64,000 nucleotides of DNA from Zanthoxylum bungeanum (Eukaryota > Streptophyta > Magnoliopsida > Sapindales > Rutaceae), in NCBI GenBank assembly GCA_019454045.1, contig SKCR01026808.1:1-64000 (forward strand), given 5' to 3'. Under the pieces are notes generated by a model that saw only the letters and a program-made list of their open reading frames with translations, searched no databases and was not told the DNA's origin. Shown here piece after piece: positions 11,391 through 22,200 of this stretch. Position 1 is the first letter of the stretch. Every line of letters begins with the position of its first letter. Position numbers and translations under genes: made by a program.

Positions 11391-14300
11391 ATGGTATCAG
11401 AGCGGAGTAAAAATGAAATATGACTTAGGGTTAAGATTTGGGTAAAATGTTTTTGAGCATGATTTAATGAAATTTGATGATTGAGTATGCTTAAAACATG
11501 TTTAATTGAGGATTGATTGGATCAATTTGTGTGAAATTTTGTTTGGAACAATTTTCCCCAATTTTTGTTGGCTTGGCTGAATACTCAAAGAACCCTAAAT
11601 GTCTTGGTTTTTTTATTTTGATTCATTGGATGAGTTAGATCATGGTGGGTATGTTGAATTTGATTCAATTGGATTGGATTTGCAATTTGGCATAATAAAC
11701 CCTAAAAGCCGAGAGTTTGAGCATGATATGGGTTTGATTTTTTGATGAAATGTGTTGGACATGTTTTGTTGTTAAAAGCATGATTAATTAGACAAATTTG
11801 TGTTTTGGAAATATTGATTTGGGTAATTAATTGTGTAATACACTTTATGTAATTAAATTGTAAAATTGGATTTTTGTAATTTAATTGAATTGGGCCTATT
11901 TTAGAAATTGGGCTTTTAAAGTTGTTATTGAGCTTATTGGGCTTGGTTGTACTAAGTTAGGTTTATGCTAAATTGGTTGGATCCAATTGGGCCCAAAACC
12001 GCTTCCATAAAGCCCAAATGCGACTAATGGACCTTTAAAATTTAATTGGGCCTAATGGGCCTAAATTGATTTCTAGGCTTATAGGGTTACTCCTTGATTG
12101 GGCTTTGGTTATTGGGTTTGACCCGAGTTGACCAAAAGCTCACGCCTTAAGAAATTAATTAAAAGCCCATTGGACTTTAATTAAATTAAACATTGGATGT
12201 TAATCGGGCTTTGAGACCCGTAACGATTAAATTTGGAATTTAAGTCGTAAAAGGTTTATTAATAAAGTGTAATATTTAATTTGGAATTAAATAAACGAAT
12301 TAGTATTAAATAAATGCAATTGAATTGGATTTAATTTTGTAGTTTAATTTAATTCGAGAATTCGTACTTTGAGTATTTATTCGCAAAACGAGTTTGACTC
12401 GAGCAAAATCAAATTGTTGTTTGAACATTGGATGGTCACTAATTATCAGATTAATTAATTTGATTAGATTGATTGATAACATGCTTGTGTGAATACATGG
12501 TTGCGATGCATGAATAATGTATATCGGATGGATATTAGAAGGGTGGGGCAATTTTAGAAATTGTTGAAATAAATTTGGAATTTATTAATTGGATCTGCGT
12601 GTCCAGCCTTATTACCTCCTTACTCTTGTATTCTCTTCTCACATATTCCCCTCAATTTAAATGAGGTTTCTTTAGAAGTGTAGTGTAACGGGTTGAAGCA
12701 AATACTTGTGCTAGCGGGAGAGAGAAAATGGAGAGATTTGATCTAGGATCAATGTGTAAAGTATCCATCTGCATGTCATTATTATTTTATTATATGCGCT
12801 TTATTATGTATTTAGAATGCATGTTTAAGGGTGTATGATGATGAGACCTTAACAAAGATAATAAATTGGTTGCCAATTTGCACGCGAAAAACCCTCAAAA
12901 ATATTAAGCGTTTTTCCTTCCATTGAGTGATTCTTACTCAAGATCTAAGACTGGCATTGGCTTGTTGGCCAAAGTCAAGGCCTTTGTCCGTCGAAGATGT
13001 GTTTGAATCACGAGAGCTTTGTTCCATATTGGTGTCTTGTCCAAGTTGTGGTTTGTTGGCCAAAGTCAAGACCACTTCTTGTCCATCGACATTGATTACG
13101 AAGCTTTCCATGGTCAATGGGTTGCGCTTAACTGGGATCACTAAGTTTGTTGTGCCAAAGCCAAGGCTTAGTTGATTCAGAGGAAAAAGGTTAGGTAATA
13201 TATTGGATATATTGGCATATATAAGATATATGTTTCGGACTTGGATGTCCCCCTACTGGATCTAGGAATTGGATTGGATCCAATTGATCTTAGAGATATA
13301 CCTAGTTAATTATCATATAATTTGTTGGCCAAAGTCAAGATTGTGTGATATTTAACGGGATCCTAGCCCACTAGGAAACACGGTTTCCCGAGTACTCGAC
13401 AGAAGGTTAGAGGCTCGCCGAAAAATAGTGGAAGGCAAGAATTGAATTTGCAATTCGTTTAATTACTTGCCATACGCGCTCAATCAAACAAATTTCATTC
13501 GTCAAATAAATTAAATGTTAGTTGGACTAATATTTAATTATTGTTTTAATTAACAGTTGGACTGTATTCAAACAATTAAATTATAATTGATTAAATAGTT
13601 GGACTATAGTAATCATTATAATAAATAGTACCTAAATCGTTGATTAAATAGTTTGACTATTAGAATCAAGATAAAATTGAAAGATTGACATTTAAAACAT
13701 AATCATAGGGAAAATGTATTTAAATGGTTTAATTTTCAAATTGGGAATAATTTCAGGATTGTCCTGGAAACTAATAAGTTACTTTATTTGATAAAATACA
13801 TATTAGGCCTATGCCCGGAGTTAAGCAAATAGTAGTGCATGATCTTTGGAAGATTCTTGTGATGATAACTTTAGTGTTTAATCCATTATACTTACCGCAT
13901 TAGACTCCTTAATTTCTTAATCAGAACTAAGGATTAGATCCTTAAAGTATGATATTGAAATTGAAGGATCTTCATAAATCTATACTTAGATTTTAGAAGT
14001 ACTATAAATTGCAATAATTAACTCTTGGAGAGTTAATTACTATTCTCAAGGAGACAAAGTCAAAGGTTGCAATTAGGCAAGTAGCGCAAGGCGCACCTTA
14101 CTTCTATATTCTAGAAACCCGAGGCTTGGCCAAAGGCTACTGGAATATTAAAAATGGCAAAGGTAGAATCATTATAATCTTCTGGGAAGATAAATGACAT
14201 ATCCCAAAATGTCTGCATAAATGTAGCAAACGGGATCGCGGAAGCATGACTGTCGTTTGGACAAAGTATACATGAAGGAATTGAAGAACGAGCAAGGCTC

Positions 14301-15187
14301 TGACTTCAAATATGTTTGTCATAATTATGCTCACTACTAGTATTAAAATTAGATTTTAAATATTTAGTGTGGTACATAAATATGCATTGATGTTCAAAAT
14401 CTGCTTTGAGCAGGATACTGACTTCAGATGAGATTTATCTGCGAATCGAAAACGGGACGAAAGTCACTATTTTAACCGTAGATAACTAAGTTTAGGAACT
14501 ACCCTTTGGGTATATACTTAAATTAGGAAACTGTTATAATGTAACTAGTTTGACTAGAAATATTATCTCTATATCAGTGTTTAACCCGCTGCGGATAACC
14601 TTTATATCCTAGAACACTAAAGTATTTTATTATATAAATATGATATTGAGATAAACACATTAGATGTGAATAACATTATTTATATTTTGAATATAAATAA
14701 ATCTCAAATATATATAACATGACAAACAAATAGCTCAAACTGATTTGATCAGGAGAAACTAATTGTGGCATTGTTGTCTGGGACACAATTAAACAAAGAC
14801 TCGTATATCCACACTTTTGAAGAGTGGTTACTAGGACTAATTTGATCATATTCAAATAAAGTCTACGAATCTAGTTTATTGGGAAAAGTGCCTAAAACAC
14901 ATTTACTCGGTAAAAGTGTAAATGCCACTGATCTGTTAGCCCTAGTTCATAGTGAAGCAAGTGTGCCCATGTCTAGCTAGGCTAGAGGTGGATATGAATA
15001 TTTCGTGACCTTTACGGATGTGGCATCGCGTTATGGTTATGTGTTTCTTTTGAAACACAAATCGGAAACTTTTAGAGTTTCGACACGAAATAGACAGACA
15101 GATCGGCTAAAGTATTAGACCGTCACGGTAAGACCATAATGGAAAATACTTAAGCAATAAGTTTCTTAAATACTTGAAAGAGTATAG
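11391..15187 (+). pseudogene. Copia a internal region: long leader and decayed gag-pol
   Basis: After the primer site comes a non-coding leader of about 2.2 kb (to about 13650) that aligns with the leader of the young copia (34742-36946). The gag-pol part from about 13650 is recognisable only by comparison with 36947 onward: TAGTTGGACTATTAGAATCAAG marks the gag start, later segments match protease and integrase (e.g. AGGCTAGAGGTGGATATGAA at 14981-15000), but no frame survives. The element ends abruptly at 15187 within integrase, where an X LTR end begins. It shares many decay changes with copia b, so their common ancestor was already coding-defective. Confidence 0.8.
12938..13252 (-). CDS. 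Antisense leader ORF conserved among related copia elements
   Basis: Minus-strand open frame of 104 codons (open from 13252; first ATG at 13141 in a strong ACCATGG-like context further in, at MESF). It encodes a low-charge, protein-like sequence including LFPLNQLSLGFGTTNLVIPV, then MESFVINVDGQEVVLTLANK and a polar tail DSNTSSTDKGLDFGQQ. The equivalent stretches in copia b (about 20950-21240) and the young copia (36270-36520) keep most of the same amino acids in the same frame, with one stop in b and a couple of 1-base indels in the young element. It lies antisense between LTR and gag. I know no family match; function unknown. It may instead be sequence conservation of an RNA leader. Confidence 0.4.
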   Translation of the reverse strand, partial: GDIQVRNIYLIYANISNILPNLFPLNQLSLGFGTTNLVIPVKRNPLTMESFVINVDGQEVVLTLANKPQLGQDTNMEQSSRDSNTSSTDKGLDFGQQANASLRS

Positions 15188-15870
15188 TGTGGGACACAGA
15201 AACTGAGCGACGCATGCTATCCCTAGCTAGCGGCCCGGTCGGGAGTACGGAGTAGCCACGGGGGACTAAATCGGAGAATAATGGAGTCGCCACCCGGTGT
15301 GAACCGGGAAAATGAGATTTAAGGCCGCACTCACCCCTCGCAAGGGAAGACCTCAAACCGTTGGGTTCGGAATGGTCCCTTACTCATGCCACTTGTAATG
15401 ACAGGATTTATGTGATAATTTAATCAGGCTTAAGTAGCACTTATTTCCAAGAGTATCATGCTTCTAAAATCACATGTACAAAATAAAACTTATACATATA
15501 TTTCACATCCAAGATTGCATGTTTGGAAGTACATCAAATGAGCAACAAACATACAATTTCATTGGCATATTATATTCAAGAAAACACAAGCACACATACT
15601 AACCACACAAGCAAACATGTGAGCACCTTCTCAAGTGGTACGTGGAATTGTATCCCAAGTACAGACCGTACTACCGTCTATTCGGAATCGGCTACGGAAT
15701 TTATGTCTAGGTTTCCATCCGATATACCACAAGAAATAATACTCAAATGTTATCATGACATAGGTATATGAATTGTAATACATTAAACACATTGTATTCA
15801 TGCATGTGGGGATAGCTACTAGGAGAATTATGTATGAAATCTGATGAAAATGACTCAGTTCAGTAGGTGC

Positions 15871-16215
15871 GCGTTCGCGTAGCGTTTGAAAACGTGTTCG
15901 AACGGTAAACAGAAGGTTCGCGTTCGTGTAGCGTTCGAAAACGCGTTCGAACGGAACCAGACCTGATGCATGATAAGACTAAGAAAGTGCGTGTACGTTC
16001 ATGTAGCATTCGAGAACGCGTTCGAATGGTAAACAGAAGGTTCACGTTCGTATAGCGTTCAAGAACGCGTTCGAACGGAACCAGACCTGATGCATTATGA
16101 GACTAAGAAAATGCGTGTGCGTTCGCGTAGCGTTCGAGAACGCGTTCGAACGGTAAACAGAAGGTTCGCGTTCGTGTAGCGTTCGAGAACGCGTTCGAAC
16201 GGAACCAGACCTGAT
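15871..16215. repeat. CGTTCG palindromic higher-order repeat, 124-bp period x 3
   Basis: Three head-to-tail 124-bp units (GTAG landmarks at 15879, 16003, 16127), each made of two related subunits (49 and 75 bp) with a core like GTAGCGTTCGAGAACG then CGTTCGAACGG. CGTTCGAACG is a perfect palindrome and CGTTC-GA-GAACG can fold as a 5-bp hairpin. It is extremely CpG-rich compared with the surrounding AT-rich DNA. TTCGAGAA or TTCAAGAA, which match the TTCnnGAA heat-shock element core, occur in four of the six subunits. Confidence 0.85.
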
Positions 16216-16246
16216 GCATGCAACATAAAGAATAAAGACAACAATG

Positions 16247-16780
16247 TCAAGCTCAGTATGTCCGATTAAACGTAACTTGCATTCAACCGAACACACCTCA
16301 GCCGGCGCGGCAAAGCATCGTGGTAAAGGGCTTTAACCCCTCCCCGTAGGGGATCTTTCATTCCACTTACTAACCCCATACGCTCGATTGAATCACGCAT
16401 ACAAAGAATTAAAAGCAATAATATCAAACTTAGTATGCCCGATTGAACGTATCTTGCATTCAACCGGACACACATCAACCGGCGCGGCAAAGCATCGTGG
16501 TAAAGGGCTTTAACCCCTCCCCGTAGGGGATCTTTCATTCCACTTACTAAGCCCATGCGCTCGATTGAATCATGCATACAGAGACTTAAAAGCAATAATA
16601 TCAAACGTAGTATGCCCGATTGAACGTGTCTTGCATTCAACCGAACACACATCGACCGGCGCGGCGAAGCATCGTGGTAAAGGGCTTTAACCTCTCCCCA
16701 TAGGGGATCTTTCACATTCAATCGAGTGTACATCATCCGGCGCGACAAAACATCATGGTAAAGGTAGCCTTTAGGCGTTT
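16247..16780. repeat. 177-bp tandem repeat, about three units
   Basis: Units marked by GTATGCCCGATTGAACGT-like sequence (ends at 16260, 16437 and 16614, exactly 177 bp apart), each with CCGGCGCGGCAAAGCATCG and CCCCGTAGGGGATC. The period is 59 codons, so the minus strand is open for 160 codons (16266-16748) with a 59-residue periodicity. More diverged units follow to 17130. Confidence 0.85.
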
Positions 16781-17130
16781 CCCTCGAATGGAGGACCTTT
16801 AATCCACCCTAGTTAGCCCATGCGCATTATATTACAATGCATGAATAAACAAAGAGATAATATGCGAAAATTAAATAACGGAATGATAAAAGGCGCGGTA
16901 AAATATCGTGCTAAAGGTAGCCTTTTAGACTTTTGTCAAATAGATGACCTTTAAACCAGCATAATTAGCCCATGCGCATCAAGCAACAATGTATATAAGA
17001 TAAATAAAGCAATAATATGGGACCTTGTATGCCCGATTGAACGTATTTCACATTCAATCGAGCGTACTTCGTCCGGCGTGACAAAACATCATGGTAATGG
17101 TAGCCTTTAGGCATTTTCCTCGAATAGAGG

Positions 17131-19260
17131 TTGGACAATTATGACCCATAGCGTCACTATTTGTACAGATCACGGTGTTGTTGTACAAATTAACTATGTG
17201 ACAAAGGAGATTGCACTCTTATCATTTGTGATTAGATCACCTAGATATATAAATGATGAGAGGTCCCTATGATTTGTTCCTGGACAGAGAATGATATGAG
17301 ACAGTATCAGTCCACGAAGGATAAATCATTAAATATCCCTAGTCAGAGTATTATCGAGATTGGACATCGATAAATACGTAAAAGACTAGTATTGCACTTG
17401 TGCGCGTTTGTGAGGGCACAACGGCATAGTTCTCATATATTTGGGTATAGGATACTCATGCAAGTGTAGTAGGAGGTTGTGTTTCACTGATGGTTCGGGA
17501 AACAGCTTCGCTCTGGATAGACCCCCCGCGGAATCACATTGGTAGTATGACTATGTGTCTATGGGAGTCTGCAATCAGGGTAGGTGTATTTGGTCTTAAC
17601 CTGAGACTTGCACCGCTAATACATACGACAATCAATATACTTTAGTTGAGGTCGTCCAGGGGTTTAACCAGTTCTGTGTACGCCGATACTGGGTATATTG
17701 AGAATCGTAGTGTGTTGGGTGTGATGTCAAGACGGAAGTGTCACTCCAGTCATATGGAGATGATGGTCACGTAGGATACGGAACTCGTTCTCTTAAATGC
17801 TCGAGTTATCGGGATATTATGATAGGTCATGTATATCCGATTATAGAGACTAGTTACCAGACATCCGATATGTGATTCGTACGGGGCAGACACAATTCCA
17901 GCCCCAGGCCTAGCACGTGAACATCCGATACTGGACAGAAATACGCAATACTACGGTATACTACGCTTGATATAGATCACATATTCTTATAAGGATATTT
18001 CCGGAGAATTGGGTAGGCATGGCGCTTTGCTAGAAGCCAACCTTGTCTTGTAAATCGGTATAAACGTAGTACGAGGTACTTACGTATTCGGATAGTCCGA
18101 TAACCGTATTTACTGCCAACATATCCGGGGATCTCATGGGTCGCTTCCCAAAGATTCACCGATGACGTATGACTCGTACTTTAATTAATCTAGGATTAAT
18201 TAGAAGAGAGAGATAGAATTAATCTGGGATAATTCGATGAGAGAGAAAATTAATCTGGGATTAATTACGGAGATATTTTATCTGGGATAAAATATTAATT
18301 AAAGAGAGAGAACGATTAATTGGAATTAATCGATAAAATAATATTCGATATTATACGAATTGGATTTCGACGCGGAATTAAAATTAGATTTTAATTCGGG
18401 CAAACGAATTAATTTAGAATTAATTCGTTAGCGATGTGAATAGTGATTTCGCTAGGCGTAATCATTTAATTACGACGCGACGGAAAATTCGTTAATTTGG
18501 AATTAGCGAACCCGAGCCCGAGAGTGATTGCGAGCGCATTCGTATTTCGAATTCGAGCGCGGCACGCAAGTCACATCAAGCGTCAAATCACTAGTCGCAT
18601 CAATCGTCAAATCACTTGACTTTGAATGATGTGATATGACATGTTGTCACTTTATTAAAGTGACTTGATGTGAATAGTGATAGATGATTGAAAAGCACTT
18701 TTTGCTTTTTGACTTTTGCTTTTTTGAAAAGTAAAAGGAATTGTTTTAATAGAAATGAAAAGTGGTAAAAGGTATTATTATTATATTTTGGAAATAAAAT
18801 ATATAAACCTAATTACACTTTTTCTTTCTCTCTCTCCTTTAACGTTTTTCATCTCCCTATTTTTTCCTCCTTCTCTCCACGGCTTGGAGCCGATTTCTTC
18901 CCAAATTTTGGCTTATGGCCGAATCTATGAGAAACAGGAAGAACATATGGTGCTAGCACACACACATGGGTTTATACTATGGTGATAGGGAAGTGAGTTT
19001 GTGAGCATGGAAAGCTTGAAGCTTGGAGCTTCAATGGTGACATCCATGGCCGAATCTTCAGAGGAAGATGACCAAAAATCGTGCAGTCCACTCCATCAAG
19101 AAGCCATTGGCGTGACCTTGAAGAGGAGGAAGAAGTCTTGTGTTCTTTGATGCATCCAAACCAATCATTGTGAGTATATGTTTCCGCCATTATTCCTTGA
19201 TGTATTCATGCGAATTTTATGCTTGATTTGTTGACCTTGGGACCTAATTAGAAACCAACA
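17131..19260 (+). mobile_element. 5' LTR of degenerate copia b
   Basis: Reads TTGGACAATTATGACCC (the first two bases TG are missing compared with 25532) to GAAACCAACA. It is followed by a primer-site variant TGGTATCTTGAGC at 19262. Left flank ...CGAATAGAGG. It is almost identical to the LTR at 25532-27642. Confidence 0.85.
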
Positions 19261-22200
19261 ATGGTATCTTGAGCTTTGTCAAGCATGAAAAAGTTAGGGT
19301 TAAAATTGGGTATTATCAATTGAAGCATGATTTGGTTGAATTGATTGATTAAGTATGCTTATATATTGATGAATTGATGTTGTGAATGATCAATTTGAAG
19401 AAATTGTGTTTGGAACAAATTTCCCCAATTTTTTGTGTTGGCCAAAATTGACAAATTTGGGTAAACTTGATTTTGAGCATGTTTAATGAAATTGGATGAT
19501 TTAGAATGCTTAAAGTATGTTTAATTGAAGATTGATTGGATCAATTTGTTGAAAATTAGTTTGGAACAATTTTTCCCAAATTGCTTAAGTTGGCCGAATA
19601 CACATAGCCCATATGTCTTGGAATTTTTGATTTTTTGTTCATTGGATGACTTGGAAATCATTAGGGGATGTTGATTTTATGTTTGATTGGGTTCAATTGG
19701 ATTGAATTTGATTTGGGCATAATTTCCCTCTTTGGCCGAGACTTTAAGCATGTATATTGGGTTTGATTTTGATCAAATTATGTTGGACATATTCCATGAT
19801 GTTAAGCATGATTAATTGGACAAATTTGGTGTTTTGGAAACTTTGATTTGGGTAATTAATAATGCTATGCACTTTGTTTAATTGAATTGTAAAATTGGAT
19901 TTTGTAATTTAATTAAAATGGGCCTTAAAATTGGATTGGGCTTTTAAAGTTGTTATTGGGTTTATTGGACTTTGTTGTACAAAGTTGGTTTAGGCCAAAA
20001 TTGGTTGGATCCAATTAGGCCCAAAACCGCTTCCAAAAGGCCCAAATGCGACTAATGAACCTTAAAGTTTAATTGGGCCTAATGGGCCTAAATTAATTTT
20101 TGGGCTTATGGGGTAACTCCCGGATTGGATTTTGGTTATTCGGTTTGACCCGAGTTGACCAAAAGTCCACGCCTTGAAGAAATTAATTAAAAGCCCATTG
20201 GACTTTAATTAAATTAATATTGGATATTAATCGGGTTTTGAGACCCGTAACGATTAAATTTGGAATTTAAGTCGTAAAGGTTTATTTAATAAAGTGTAAT
20301 ATTTAATTGGAATTAAATAGAGAATTAGAATTAAATGCGTATTAAATTGGATTTAATTATGTAATTTAATTTAATTCGTAGAAATTGTACTTTGAGTACG
20401 TGTTTGCAAAACGAGTTTGACTCGAACAAAATCAAATCGTTGTTTGAACATTGGATGATCACTAATTATCAGATTAATTAATTGGATTAGATTGATTGAT
20501 AACATGCTTGTATGAATACATGGTTGTGATGCGTGAATAATGTATATCGGATGGATATTAGTCGGGTGGGACAATTTTGGAAATTGTAATAAATTTGATT
20601 TATTAATTGGACCTGCGTGTCTAGCCTTATCACCTCTATTCTCATTGTATTTCTCTTCTCACCTATTCCCTCAATGTAAATGAGGTTTCTTTAGAAGTGT
20701 AGTGTAACGGGTAGAAGTAATACAAGTGCTAGCTGGAGAGAGAAAGAGAGAGATTTGATCTAGGATCAATGTAAAATATCCATCCGCATATCATTATTAT
20801 TTTATTTCATATACGCTTTATTATGTGTTTAGAATGCATGTTTAAGGGTGTATGATGATGAGACCTTAACAAAGATAATAAATTGGTAGCCAATTTGCAC
20901 GCGAAAAACCCTCATCAAATATCAAGCGTTTTTCCTTCCATTGAGTGATTCTTACTCAAGATCCGAGACTGGCATTAGGTTGATGGCCAAAGTCAAGCCA
21001 TTTGTCCGTCAAAGATGTGTTTGAATCATGAGAACTTTGTTCCATATCGGTGTCTTGTCCAAGTTGCGGTTTGTTGGCCAAAGTCAAGACCACTTCTTGT
21101 CACTCGACATTGATTACGAAGCTTTCCATGGTCAATGGGTCGCGCTTGACTGGGATCACTAGGTTTGTTGTGCCAAAGCCAAGGCTTAGTTGATTCAGAT
21201 GAAAAAGGTTAGGTAATACATTGGATGTATTGGCATATATAAGATATATGTTTAGGATTTGGATATTCGCCTACTGGATCTAGGAATTGGATGAGATCCA
21301 ATTGATCTTAGAGATCTACCTAGTTAATTATCATACAATTTGTTAGCCAAAGTCAAGATTGTGTGATATTTAATGGGATCCTAGCCCACTAGGAAACACG
21401 GTTTCCCGAGTACTCGACAGAGGGTTAGAGGCTCGCCGAAAAATAGTGGGAGGCAAGAATTGAATTTGCAATATTCGTTCAATTACTCGCCATACGCGCT
21501 CAATCACAAATTATTTCGTCGTTTCATTAAATGTTAGTTGGACTAGTATTTAAATTGTTGTTTTAATAAACAGTTGGACTGTATTATAGTTGATTATATA
21601 TAATTGGATTATATTAATCAATATATTTGAATTAATTAATTTCAATTACAGTTGATTTTATAATTGGATTATAGTAATCAATGTAATTGAGGTTAATTAA
21701 TTTAGATTATATTTGATTATATAGTTGGACTATTATAATCATTATAATAAATAGCACCACAAATCGTTGATTAAATAGTTGGACTATTAGAATCAAGATA
21801 AAATTGAAAGATTGACATTTAAAACAAATCCTGGGGAAAATGTGTTAAATGGTTTGATTTTCAAATTGGGAATTATTCAGGATGGTCCTGGAAAAATAAG
21901 ATGTTACTTTATTTGATAAAATAACATATTAGACCTAAGCCTGGAGTTAAGCAAATAATTAAAACATGATATTTGGAATATTCATGTAATGATAATTATA
22001 GTGCTTAATCAATTATACTTGTCATATAGACTCCTTAATTTCTGAATCATAATTAAGGATTAGATCCTTAAAGTATGATAATGAAATTGAAGGATTTTTA
22101 TAAATCTATACTTTGATTTAGAAGTACTAGAATTGCAAATAATAATTCTTGGAGAATTAATGACAATTCTCAAGGAGACAAAGTCAAAGTTTGCAATTAG

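Larger units (their letters stand above)
15188..17130 (-). mobile_element. Element X LTR, second and more complete piece
   Basis: Begins exactly with an X end, TGTGGGACACAGAAACTGAG, joined to decayed copia a integrase. It contains the conserved CCACCCGGTGTGAACCGGG block, the region ACGTGGAATTGTATCCCAAG (15641-15660) also present at 27930-27950, the CGTTCG repeats and the 177-bp tandem. It is interrupted at 17131 by copia b and resumes at 27648. Confidence 0.7.

Noticed and set aside
15871..16215. CRISPR-like array
   Set aside because: Repeats and spacers are all related to one another, the genome is a plant, and the units form a higher-order tandem.
16266..16748. 160-codon frame with 59-residue repeats as a protein gene
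   Set aside because: It is the by-product of a 177-bp tandem repeat inside an LTR; reported as a repeat instead.
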